Origin: Angelakisella sp.
GTDB taxonomy: Bacteria; Bacillota; Clostridia; Oscillospirales; Ruminococcaceae
Direction of reading: 5' to 3'
Length of the DNA stretch: 64,000 bases
Assembly (NCBI GenBank): GCA_020025195.1
Contig: JAHHSN010000004.1
Span: 30,470 to 94,469, forward strand
In this document: positions 16,430 through 26,963 of the stretch, piece after piece
How the letters are laid out: every line of letters starts with the position of its first letter
Position numbering within the stretch: position 1 is the first letter of the stretch
Notes under the pieces: generated by a model
What the model saw: the letters and a program-made list of their open reading frames with translations, nothing else
Told to the model about the DNA's origin: nothing
The model's database searches: none
Made by a program: the position numbers and the translations under genes

Positions 16430-18427
16430 GTGGATGAGAATAAGATTTTAGGAGAGCGGCCGATACCGAAATTACTGTCTAAGTTTTCGATGCCCTGCGT
16501 AACAGGTCTTCTCATCGGTGCTTTATATAATATTGTGGATCAAATTTTCATCGGCAACAGCAGTCTGGGATATTTGGGCAATGCCGCCACCGGTATTTCG
16601 TTTCCCGTCATCTGCATCGCCAATGCGTTTGCCTGGTGCGTGGGGGATGGAGCCGCTTCTTATTTGAGCATTTGCTCCGGGCGGCAGGACAGCGAAAGCG
16701 CGCACCAATGCGTGGGAACAGGCCTTACCACCACTCTGGGAATCAGCATTGTCCTTTCCGCCGTTTGCCTTCTGTTCTGCCGGCCCCTGATGGCATTGTT
16801 CGGAGCTTCGGATGCAACATTGAATCTGGCCTGTGACTATTTTGAAATCATTTCCTTATTTTTTCCGGCTTACCTGATGATGAATGTGATGAACAGCATG
16901 ATCCGCGCCGATGGAAGCCCTGCCTATGCCATGGCTGCCATGTGCACCGGCGCCATTCTCAATATCATTCTGGACCCAATCTGCATCTTTGTGCTGGACT
17001 GGGGGATCAAAGGCGCTGCCATTGCAACCGTTGTGGGGCAGGTCGCTTCCTTCATCATCTGTCTCATCTATTTCTTTAAGCCCAAAAGCTTTCGCCTGAC
17101 CAAAAGAAGCTTTCGCATCAACACGGCCATGCTGCGCAATCTGATCGTGCTGGGCGGCTCCACCTTTATCATCCAGATTTCCGTGGTGGTGATGACCCTG
17201 CTCAGCAACATCATGCTTGCTCAATACGGTGCCTTGTCTGTCTATGGAAGAGATATTCCCATCTCCGTTTTCAGCATCCAGACCAAGGTGTACACCATTG
17301 TGAATAACATCGCGGTGGGTATTGCGCTGGGCGGGCAGCCCATTCTGGGCTACAACTACGGCGCGCAGAAAATGGAGCGCGTGAAGCAGACCTATCGTTT
17401 GATTCTGTTCTCTTCTTTATGCGTCGGACTTGTGGCAACCGTTATCTTTGAGCTGTGTCCGGAACTGGTTATCGGTATTTTCGGAAAGCAGAACCCGCTG
17501 TATATGGACTTCGCGGTCAAGAGTTTCCGCATCTTTTTGAGCTTGAGTTTTGTCACTTGCTTCATTAAAATATCGTCGATTTTTTTCCAGTCCATCGGAA
17601 AAGCCGTGCAGGCGATGATTGCTTCCGTGATTCGAGATATGCTCTGCTTTGTTGCTTTTACTCTTTTCCTTTGCCAAACGCTGGAGGAAAAGCAGGCAGG
17701 CTCCGGCATCTTCGGCATACTGCTGGCGTCTCCTCTTTCTGACTTGGTAGCCGGTGTGGTCATTACGATCCTTACCATTTCTTTTTTCAAAAAACTAAAC
17801 GCCTCCGACAAGATCAAAGAAAAAACGGTATCCATCCATGAGACCCATCCCGGTACGGTTGTTACCATTGCCCGGCAGCACGGCTCCTGCGGAAAGCAGA
17901 TCGGCGAACTGGTTGCGAAGCGGCTGAACGTCCCTTTCTACTGCAAAGAGCTGACCGCCCTTGTCGCCTGCGAAAGCGGATTAGCCCAGGAATTCATTTC
18001 CAATGATTACGATGATTCTTCCGAGGTTCTGCATCAGATCTACCTCAGCACCCAAGTGGTGCAGCAGGGCATTATTGCACAGGAAAAGGTGCTGCAAAAA
18101 ATTGCGGACGCCGGGGCCTGCGTTATTGTGGGCCGGGCAGCCAACCATGTTCTGCGCTGGTATCCCAATGTGGTGCGCGTCTTCATTTATGCCCCCGAAG
18201 AATTCCGGATCCCAAACATTGAGAAAATGTACGGGGATACCTATGAGGAAGCCCGCCAGCACATGATCCGTTCCGATGAGTCCAGAGCAAACTACTACCG
18301 GAATACGTCCGGTCTCGAATGGAAGCACATGGAAAACTATGATCTGTGTCTGGATGCGTCTGCCGGAAAAGAGGTTGTCGCGGAAACCATCGTCGATTAT
18401 GTCCGCAGACGAAATGCGGCGATGTGA
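16430..18427 (+). CDS. MATE-family efflux transporter fused to a cytidylate-kinase-like domain
   Basis: A 665-aa two-part protein. Residues ~1-455 are a MATE/NorM-type transporter with about 12 hydrophobic segments (N-terminal GALYNIVDQIFIG, the MNSMIRADGSP motif, IALGGQPILGYNYGA in the second half); such proteins export cationic compounds using H+ or Na+ gradients. Residues ~478-665 match the cytidylate-kinase-like family: TIARQHGSCGKQIGELVAKRL (usual form GSGGREIG), VIVGRAANHVL, RANYYRNTSGLEW and NYDLCLDAS. The start is GTG 16430 with GAGGAGG at 16415-16421 (8-base spacing). It has its own promoter and terminator and stands alone. The kinase part should lie in the cytoplasm; its substrate and any effect on transport are unknown. 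Confidence 0.88.
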   Translation: MDENKILGERPIPKLLSKFSMPCVTGLLIGALYNIVDQIFIGNSSLGYLGNAATGISFPVICIANAFAWCVGDGAASYLSICSGRQDSESAHQCVGTGLTTTLGISIVLSAVCLLFCRPLMALFGASDATLNLACDYFEIISLFFPAYLMMNVMNSMIRADGSPAYAMAAMCTGAILNIILDPICIFVLDWGIKGAAIATVVGQVASFIICLIYFFKPKSFRLTKRSFRINTAMLRNLIVLGGSTFIIQISVVVMTLLSNIMLAQYGALSVYGRDIPISVFSIQTKVYTIVNNIAVGIALGGQPILGYNYGAQKMERVKQTYRLILFSSLCVGLVATVIFELCPELVIGIFGKQNPLYMDFAVKSFRIFLSLSFVTCFIKISSIFFQSIGKAVQAMIASVIRDMLCFVAFTLFLCQTLEEKQAGSGIFGILLASPLSDLVAGVVITILTISFFKKLNASDKIKEKTVSIHETHPGTVVTIARQHGSCGKQIGELVAKRLNVPFYCKELTALVACESGLAQEFISNDYDDSSEVLHQIYLSTQVVQQGIIAQEKVLQKIADAGACVIVGRAANHVLRWYPNVVRVFIYAPEEFRIPNIEKMYGDTYEEARQHMIRSDESRANYYRNTSGLEWKHMENYDLCLDASAGKEVVAETIVDYVRRRNAAM

Positions 18428-18549
18428 TCCCGTCACTTAAAAAGCGTCCTGCCCCATTCTGATTTTCGGACAGCTGCCGGGAGAGAATTTTTCCGGACGG
18501 GGGCGCGAAAGCGGGGGAGCGTCTACAAGAAAAGAAGACCCCAACCCCA

Positions 18550-18580
18550 AGCGATCAACTGTAAAAGGTTGGTCGCTTTT
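18550..18580 (+). terminator. Terminator downstream of the MATE-kinase gene
   Basis: Bases 18550-18559 pair with 18568-18577 (one T-G pair), ending in TTTT. Confidence 0.7.
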
Positions 18581-19085
18581 GCTTTGCCTTGGCCGAAAGC
18601 CTGTCCTTTGTTGGCATCGGGACGAACCGAAACGGCGGCTTTCCCAGAGCGGCGAAAAGCCGCGCTGCAAAGTGATGAAAGGTTTAGGGACGATGCAGAA
18701 AAAAGGGGATCGTCTATGTGGAATCCTGCTTTCAGCCGCGGCTCCGTCCGAGGCTGCTGACCGCAACATCCCATGGAACGCCGATAGGACAAAGACTACG
18801 GTTCACTTCAGGAAAAAGCAACGGGAAATCATCTTTGGATAAGGAGGGGAGCTTCCCGGACGCCCGACGGCGGATTATCGGGGACGCTTTATTCGGAAGG
18901 GGAAAAGATATCCGGCGGCACGCAGAGAAATGATCCCCATCAAGCAGGATGACATTGGATCTACCCCACCGGATGAGCTCGAAACGAGAAAACGGCGTGA
19001 CCGAAGCCACACCGTCCACGGAAAGCGAAAAGGTTTTATACTGTATTTTACCAAAGCGGCCCCTTCCTGGGGCTTTTATCCTTCT
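18581..19085. other. Intergenic stretch without recognised gene
   Basis: About 500 bp of GC-rich sequence. Short open frames exist but none has a convincing ribosome site or a recognisable product. Near its right end GGCCCC/GGGGCC-type pairing around 19053-19072 could terminate the minus-strand gene that follows. Confidence 0.5.
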
Positions 19086-19910
19086 TTAGAGAAACAGCTC
19101 CGGCTGAGCACGGCGCTCATAGCCAAGCTCCAGCTCGGTCTTGTGGTAGAGGTAGCCCTCATCGTCATAAAACTTAGCGCCCACGGGACAGCGCTTTACG
19201 CAGGCGCCGCATTTGATGCAGACGCCGAGGATCTCTGCCGGATTTTCCCGGGAGACAGAGCCCATAGGGCAGAGGTCGGCGCAGAGACCGCAGCCGGTGC
19301 AGGCGGCGCCGGTTTTGGGCTTTACCTTGAGAATGCTGATGGGGACCCCGGCACGATCCCGCGGCTGATAGTAGGGCCGGAGCGGTTCCTCGCCTTTTAC
19401 CGTCAGGGGAGAAATGGCCTTAGGAGAGGGAAGGGCTTTTATCTTTTCACTCACCCGCTTGGCGAACTGTTCCGCAAGGGCGAGATCCGCTACATCTGGA
19501 CGGTTTGCCGCCAACACCTTGGAAAAGGAGTGCTCCCCAATGAAAGCTCCTGCGGCCACCGCTTTTAAGCCGCCGGCCTCCAGAAGGCCTTTGGCCTCTA
19601 TGAGGCTGTCGTCATAGTTCCGGTTTCCGTAGAGAACCAGAGGAACCGCAAGGGCGCCATCCCCCTTTAGCCCGGAGAGATACTTTAACAGCACATTGGG
19701 GACCCGTCCCGCATAGGTGGGAAGGCCGAACACCACAAGGTCGCCGCTTTCAAAGCGGGGGGATTTCGCACGCGCCTCGGGCGGCGTAAAATCCCGAAGC
19801 GAAAGGGAGAGCGAAAGCTCCCGCGCCAGCCGCTTGGCGACGGTCAGCGTGACGGTTTCGGTGGTGCCGGTGGGGCTAAAATAAAAGGCGCAGACTCGTT
19901 TCAGTTCCAT
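19086..19910 (-). CDS. EFR1-type flavodoxin plus 2[4Fe-4S] ferredoxin fusion protein
   Basis: A 274-aa redox protein. Residues ~1-165 form a flavodoxin-like domain (FYFSPTGTTETV phosphate loop; VVFGLPTYAGRVPN). Residues ~205-255 hold two ferredoxin motifs, CTGCGLCADLCPMG and CIKCGACVKRCPVG, for two [4Fe-4S] clusters. Proteins of this architecture (EFR1 family) occur widely in gut Clostridia, but the physiological partner is unknown. The start ATG at 19910 has TAGGAGA (19922-19916) five bases away, and a consensus-like promoter lies upstream. It is divergent from cwlD and stands alone. Confidence 0.88.
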   Translation of the reverse strand: MELKRVCAFYFSPTGTTETVTLTVAKRLARELSLSLSLRDFTPPEARAKSPRFESGDLVVFGLPTYAGRVPNVLLKYLSGLKGDGALAVPLVLYGNRNYDDSLIEAKGLLEAGGLKAVAAGAFIGEHSFSKVLAANRPDVADLALAEQFAKRVSEKIKALPSPKAISPLTVKGEEPLRPYYQPRDRAGVPISILKVKPKTGAACTGCGLCADLCPMGSVSRENPAEILGVCIKCGACVKRCPVGAKFYDDEGYLYHKTELELGYERRAQPELFL

Positions 19911-19947
19911 ACTGTTCTCCTATCCTTTCGTTTTGAAAGTTCTCCTC

Positions 19948-19976
19948 ATTATACCGTCTTGCTCCCTTTTGTTCAA
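19948..19976 (-). promoter_or_regulatory. SigA promoter of the EFR1-type gene
   Basis: On the minus strand TTGAAC (19976-19971), 17-bp spacer, TATAAT (19953-19948). Confidence 0.85.
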
Positions 19977-20109
19977 GGCAGGCAAAGCATGACGCCCGAG
20001 AAGGGGATAAAGGGGATTTTTCGCAGGGGACCCTCTTCAGCACGGAGATGCGGACAAGATTTTGCTTGCAGCCGGAAACAAAGAGAAAAGAAAATATGTT
20101 CTTTTGGCA

Positions 20110-20138
20110 TTGCACTTTTCTTCCCGATTCGCTAAAAT
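20110..20138 (+). promoter_or_regulatory. Promoter for cwlD-radA
   Basis: TTGCAC at 20110-20115, 17-bp spacer, TAAAAT at 20133-20138. A sporulation sigma could act in addition; none is evident. Confidence 0.65.
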
Positions 20139-20194
20139 AAAAGGAAAGAATAATTTTAAGCCCCGCCCTCATATCCTTCTGCGGGGGTGTTTTG

Positions 20195-20929
20195 ATGAAG
20201 ATGGGTCGTCGGAAGATCGTTCTTTCGCTTTTCCTTTTGCTCCTTCTTATGGGGGGCGTCTGGTTTTCTTTTTGCAGTCTCAATGACCGTCTCTATCAGT
20301 CGGTTCTTTCCCGCGCAACGCTGAATCAGCCCGTTTTGGTGCTGGATGCCGGTCACGGCGGGATGGACGGCGGCGCGGTGGTCTCGGGAATCCGGGAATC
20401 GGATATCAATCTTTCCATCGCAAGAAAGCTCCGCGACTTTATGACGGTCATGGGATTTCGCGTTACCATGATAAGAGACGGCGACTATTCCGTTCATGAC
20501 CCGGATGCCAAGACCGTCCGTCAGCAGAAGCGTTCCGACCTCATGAATCGTCTCGAGCTTCTCCGCGGAACGCCGGGAGCCCTTGCGGTCAGCATCCATC
20601 AGAATAAATTTGAGGAATCCTATGTCCGCGGAACGCAGGTGTTTTATGGTGCGGCGCCGGGCAGCGAGGAGCTGGCGGAGGTCATTCAAACCATGATCGC
20701 GGGCTATCTTCAGCCGGACAATGAGAGAAAGGTAAAAAAGGCGGATCACGCCCTCTATATCCTTGTCAACAATGATAAAAACCCCGCCGTCATGGTGGAA
20801 TGCGGCTTCCTTTCCAATCCGAAGGAGGCGGAGTGCCTGCAGGAGGAGGACTACCAGAAAAAGCTTGCGATGCTTATCGGAGCGTCGCTTATCAAATACC
20901 AGAACCAAAGGCTGAATCAATTTGGATAA
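20195..20929 (+). CDS. cwlD: N-acetylmuramoyl-L-alanine amidase CwlD-type
   Basis: Zn-dependent amidase (Amidase_3) that, in sporulating Bacillus, helps form muramic-delta-lactam in spore cortex. 244 aa. An N-terminal signal/anchor (residues ~6-25) is followed by the catalytic domain: LVLDAGHGGMDGG (first Zn His), IRESDINLSIA (Zn Glu), VSIHQNKF (second catalytic His) and VMVECGFLSNPKEA (catalytic Glu). Start ATG 20195 with GGGGG at 20183-20187; a TTG three bases earlier is possible. The Asn in HQN (IHQN rather than IHAN) is common in CwlD. radA follows 16 bp later. Confidence 0.9.
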   Translation: MKMGRRKIVLSLFLLLLLMGGVWFSFCSLNDRLYQSVLSRATLNQPVLVLDAGHGGMDGGAVVSGIRESDINLSIARKLRDFMTVMGFRVTMIRDGDYSVHDPDAKTVRQQKRSDLMNRLELLRGTPGALAVSIHQNKFEESYVRGTQVFYGAAPGSEELAEVIQTMIAGYLQPDNERKVKKADHALYILVNNDKNPAVMVECGFLSNPKEAECLQEEDYQKKLAMLIGASLIKYQNQRLNQFG

Positions 20930-20945
20930 ATTGTGAGGAAATGAA

Positions 20946-22322
20946 ATGGCAATGAAAGAAAAAACAGTATTCGTCTGTACCGAGTGCGGCTATGAGTCCC
21001 CCAAGTGGCAGGGCAGATGCCCCGACTGCGGCAACTGGAACACGCTGGTGGAGGAATCCCGTATTGTCGGGAAGCCCGCCAAAGGGGAAACGACCCGTCT
21101 CCCAAGCGCGCCGGCTATGGTAAAGCCGCTGGAGGAGATCGACGCCGATGAATCGGTGCGTTTTCACACTGGGCTTTCGGAGCTGGACCGGGTGCTGGGC
21201 GGCGGCATTGTGCCGGGCTCGGCGGTCCTTGTCTGCGGGGATCCCGGTATCGGCAAGTCCACCATTCTCCTGCAAATGTGCCGTACGCTGGACAAAGGGC
21301 TTTCGGTCCTCTATGTTTCGGGAGAGGAAAGCCCCCGGCAGATTAAGCTCCGTGCCAATCGTTTGGGAGTGACGGGCGGTTCGGTGCTGCTCACCGCCTC
21401 CACCGACGCCGAGGAGATAAGGGAGACGATTCTGGCAAACAAGCCGGATATTGTTGTGGTGGATTCGGTGCAGACCCTTTCGGCACCCGGTGTTTCCTCC
21501 TCTCCGGGGAGCGTCTCGCAGGTGCGGGAATCGTCCCTCCTCCTCATTTCCGCCTGCAAGGAGCAGGAGATCCCGCTTTTTCTGGTGGGGCACGTCAATA
21601 AGGACGGCAACATCGCCGGGCCCAAGGTGCTGGAGCACATGGTGGATACCGTCCTCTATTTTGAGGGGGACAAAAACCTCTCCTACCGTATCCTCCGTGC
21701 GGTCAAGAACCGCTTTGGCTCCACCAATGAGATCGGCGTCTTTGAAATGGCGCAGAACGGACTTTCCGAGGTCACCAATCCCTCGGAGATGCTGCTCTCC
21801 GGACGCCCGCAGGATGTGAGCGGGACCTGCATCACTTGTCTGATGGAGGGCACACGCCCCATTCTGGTGGAGATTCAGGCGCTGGCCGCCAAGACGAGCT
21901 TCGGAAACCCCAGAAGGGTCCCGACCGGCTTTGATATAAACCGCACGGCGATGCTTCTGGCGGTTCTGGAAAAGCGGGCGGGCTTCTTCATGGGGAACCT
22001 TGACGTCTTTGTGAATGTGGCGGGCGGCATGCGGGCGGACGAGCCCTCCGCCGACCTCGCCGTCGCCATGGCAGTCGTCAGCAATCTCCTTGACAAGGTG
22101 GTGGATCCCACCATGATGATGCTGGGGGAGATCGGCCTCGCGGGGGAGATCCGCGCGGCGGCGCAGCTCCCGCAGCGGGTCTCGGAGGGGTATCGGCTCG
22201 GTTTCCGGCGCTTTTTGCTCCCCAAGGCCTCCCTCAAAACGCTCTCCCGGGAGCTTTATCCCGAAGCAGAACTTATCGGGGTCTCCCGCATCGACGAAGC
22301 GGTGCGGGTGCTCCGAGGGTAA
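20946..22322 (+). CDS. radA: DNA repair protein RadA
   Basis: RecA-like ATPase that promotes branch migration in recombination. 458 aa. Seen: an N-terminal four-Cys zinc finger (CTECGY and CPDCGNW), Walker A GDPGIGKSTILLQM, the RadA-specific KNRFGSTNEIGVFEM motif and a C-terminal Lon-protease-like domain (residues ~300-458, GGMRADEPSADLAVA). Start ATG 20946 with GAGG at 20936-20939. Strong terminator at 22347-22371. Confidence 0.97.
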   Translation: MAMKEKTVFVCTECGYESPKWQGRCPDCGNWNTLVEESRIVGKPAKGETTRLPSAPAMVKPLEEIDADESVRFHTGLSELDRVLGGGIVPGSAVLVCGDPGIGKSTILLQMCRTLDKGLSVLYVSGEESPRQIKLRANRLGVTGGSVLLTASTDAEEIRETILANKPDIVVVDSVQTLSAPGVSSSPGSVSQVRESSLLLISACKEQEIPLFLVGHVNKDGNIAGPKVLEHMVDTVLYFEGDKNLSYRILRAVKNRFGSTNEIGVFEMAQNGLSEVTNPSEMLLSGRPQDVSGTCITCLMEGTRPILVEIQALAAKTSFGNPRRVPTGFDINRTAMLLAVLEKRAGFFMGNLDVFVNVAGGMRADEPSADLAVAMAVVSNLLDKVVDPTMMMLGEIGLAGEIRAAAQLPQRVSEGYRLGFRRFLLPKASLKTLSRELYPEAELIGVSRIDEAVRVLRG

Positions 22323-22346
22323 AATAAAAGAAGATAAGGCCCTTAA

Positions 22347-22371
22347 GCCCCCGCGGCTTGGGGGCCTTTTT
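22347..22371 (+). terminator. Terminator of cwlD-radA
   Basis: GCCCCC (22347-22352) and GGGGGC (22360-22365) with a 7-base loop, then CTTTTT. Confidence 0.85.
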
Positions 22372-22430
22372 CTGTTCTCACTCAACAAAAACGCTCCCTC
22401 CGAATAGAATGGGGAAAGGGGGGCGAGAGC

Positions 22431-23117
22431 ATGAAGGTCAGAAGCCGCAGCGCAGCACGGAAAAAGACGTTCTTTCGAATTGTTTCGGTCATTATCACTC
22501 TGGCGCTGCTCCTTTTTCTGAATGGGCGGATCGGGACCGCTATCCGAACGGTGGCCGCTTCCCGAAGCCAGCTCTATATTTCGAATATTGTACATAAGGC
22601 GGTGGAGGAGACTCTGCGGCGTGAGGAGGTGGACTATGAGAGCATCGTGACCCTCAACCAGAATCAGAACGGTGACACCACAGCTCTCATCACCAATACC
22701 ATCCGTCTCAATGAATTGCAGTCGAGCATCATGAAAAACATCATCAAATCCATCCATGAGTACGATGAAATGTCGGTGGCCATCCCGCTGGGAACGCTCA
22801 TCGGCGGACACTGGCTCTCCGGCCTCGGCCCGAAGGTGGTCTTTCATCTGGTGCCGGTCGGAACGGTGCAGACCCGCATCCTCAACAGCCTCGATTCCTG
22901 CGGCATCAACCAGACTCATCATCAGATCAAGCTGGAGGCGACCATCGCGATAAGCTCCGTCATTCCGGGCTACCGGGTCAGGAGCGAGACGGTTACTTCC
23001 ATCGTTCTCGCGGAGACGGTGATCGTGGGGCTTGTGCCGGACGCCTACACCGAGGTCTACGGCGGAACCGATGAACTGGTGGGGATGATCGAGGACTACG
23101 GCGCCTATTCCAACTAA
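22431..23117 (+). CDS. yunB: Sporulation protein YunB
   Basis: A 228-aa protein with one N-terminal membrane segment (residues ~16-36) and a conserved extracytoplasmic domain. Recognised by SQLYISNIVHKAV, the ITNTIRLNELQSSI stretch, MSVAIPLGTLIGGHWLSGLGPKV and VIPGYRVRSETVTS, hallmarks of YunB, a SigmaE-dependent B. subtilis protein needed for efficient sporulation whose biochemical role is unknown. Start ATG 22431 with GGGGGG at 22418-22423. Single gene between two transcription units. Confidence 0.88.
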   Translation: MKVRSRSAARKKTFFRIVSVIITLALLLFLNGRIGTAIRTVAASRSQLYISNIVHKAVEETLRREEVDYESIVTLNQNQNGDTTALITNTIRLNELQSSIMKNIIKSIHEYDEMSVAIPLGTLIGGHWLSGLGPKVVFHLVPVGTVQTRILNSLDSCGINQTHHQIKLEATIAISSVIPGYRVRSETVTSIVLAETVIVGLVPDAYTEVYGGTDELVGMIEDYGAYSN

Positions 23118-23155
23118 GTTTGATGAGAATTAGGCGGAAAAAGACGCCGCTTCGG

Positions 23156-23184
23156 TTGTAATCCCCATGGATAATTGATATAAT
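23156..23184 (+). promoter_or_regulatory. SigA promoter of ligA-gatCAB
   Basis: TTGTAA at 23156-23161, 17-bp spacer, TATAAT at 23179-23184. Confidence 0.8.
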
Positions 23185-23195
23185 AGATTAGTTAA

Positions 23196-25464
<2,269 letters not shown>

Positions 25465-25491
25465 GTGGGAAAAGAAAGGAAGGTGACAGAA

Positions 25492-26949
25492 TTGGATAAA
25501 CTGTTTCAAAAGACCGGCGTCGAACTGCATCGGATGCTGGTCAATAAAGAGTGTTCGGCGGTGGAGATCTGCGAGGACGCCTATGACCGCATTGCCCGCG
25601 TGGAAAACGGCGTTGGTGCTTTCATCAATGTGACTCCCGAGGAGGCGATGGCTTCTGCCCGGCGCGTGGATGAGAAGATCGCGGCGGGGGAGGAGATCGG
25701 TCCTCTCGCCGGCATCCCCATCGGCATCAAGGATAATATCTGCACCAAGGGGGTTGCCACGACCTGCGCTTCCAAGATGCTGGAGAACTTTGTGCCTCCC
25801 TATGACGCCACCGTCATCGAGAAGCTGAAGGAGCAGGACTTTGTGATGACCGGTAAGCTCAACATGGACGAGTTCGCCATGGGCTCCTCCTGCGAAAACT
25901 CCGCGTTCCACATCACCCATAACCCCCGCGGCCTCGATAAGGTCCCGGGCGGTTCCTCCGGCGGTTCCGCGGCGGCGGTTGCGGCGGGCGAGTCGGTCAT
26001 GGCGCTCGGCAGCGATACCGGCGGCTCCATTCGTGAGCCTGCGGCTTACTGCGGCATCGTCGGACTCAAGCCCACCTACGGCTCGGTTTCCCGCTACGGT
26101 CTGGTGGCGTTTGCTTCCTCCCTTGACCAGATCGGCCCCATGGGCCGCTGCGTGGATGACGTCGCGAACCTGTTCTATACCATCAGCGGACATGATAAGC
26201 GGGACGCGACCTCGGTTCCTTTTTCCTATCCCAAGACGGCAGAGGGCCTCGGCTATGACCTTTCCGGCCTTAAGATCGGCGTTCCCAAGGAGTTCTTCAA
26301 GAACGTGGATGTCGCGGTCGGCGCCTCCATCTGGCAGGTCATCCGCACGCTGGAGCAGCGCGGCGCCACGGTGGTGGATATAAGCCTGCCCAGCACCGAT
26401 TACGGCCTTTCCGCCTACTATATCATCTCCTCCGCGGAGGCTTCCTCCAACCTGTCCCGCTTTGACGGCGTCAAGTACGGCTACCGGGCCAAGGACTATA
26501 CCGACCTTACCGATATGTACGAAAAGACCCGCAGTGAGGGCTTCGGGGACGAGGTCAAGCGCCGCATTATGCTGGGTACCTTTGTGCTGAGCTCCGGCTA
26601 CTATGACGCTTATTATAAAAAGGCGAAGCTGTTCCAGCAGATGGTCCGGGCCGAATATGACGAAGCCTTTAAGAATTGCGACGTCATCATTACCCCCACC
26701 GCCCCCACGGCGGCGTTTCGGATTGGAGAGAACATCGGCGATCCCCTCAAGATGTACGCGACGGACGTCTGCACCATCACCGTCAATATCGCGGGTCTTC
26801 CCGCCCTTTCTCTGCCCATCGGCAACGACCACGAGATGCCGGTCGGAATGCAGCTCATCGGTCCGCATTTCTCCGAGGAGCGGCTCCTCGGCATCGCCAA
26901 AGAATTTGAGACCATGCGCGGCGGACTCTGCAACGTCGCGACCATTTAA
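25492..26949 (+). CDS. gatA: Asp-tRNA(Asn)/Glu-tRNA(Gln) amidotransferase subunit A
   Basis: Glutaminase subunit that releases ammonia for amidation of mischarged tRNAs. 485 aa. The amidase-signature triad is visible: Lys in GIKDNIC, the cis-Ser in PGGSSGGSAAAVAAGE and the nucleophile Ser in DTGGSIREPAAYCG. Start TTG 25492 with GGAAGGT at 25478-25484; an earlier in-frame GTG at 25465 lacks a site. Presence of gatCAB implies that Gln-tRNA(Gln), and perhaps Asn-tRNA(Asn), is made indirectly. Confidence 0.96.
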   Translation: MDKLFQKTGVELHRMLVNKECSAVEICEDAYDRIARVENGVGAFINVTPEEAMASARRVDEKIAAGEEIGPLAGIPIGIKDNICTKGVATTCASKMLENFVPPYDATVIEKLKEQDFVMTGKLNMDEFAMGSSCENSAFHITHNPRGLDKVPGGSSGGSAAAVAAGESVMALGSDTGGSIREPAAYCGIVGLKPTYGSVSRYGLVAFASSLDQIGPMGRCVDDVANLFYTISGHDKRDATSVPFSYPKTAEGLGYDLSGLKIGVPKEFFKNVDVAVGASIWQVIRTLEQRGATVVDISLPSTDYGLSAYYIISSAEASSNLSRFDGVKYGYRAKDYTDLTDMYEKTRSEGFGDEVKRRIMLGTFVLSSGYYDAYYKKAKLFQQMVRAEYDEAFKNCDVIITPTAPTAAFRIGENIGDPLKMYATDVCTITVNIAGLPALSLPIGNDHEMPVGMQLIGPHFSEERLLGIAKEFETMRGGLCNVATI

Positions 26950-26963
26950 GGAGGGGAGACGTC

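Noticed and set aside
18579..18842. Small open frame of 87 codons behind the MATE-kinase gene
   Set aside because: Overlaps the terminator, lacks a ribosome site and has no recognisable product.
20892..22922. Open frame of 676 codons antisense to radA and part of yunB
   Set aside because: His/Arg-rich translation without known motifs; spans two clear plus-strand genes and their terminator.
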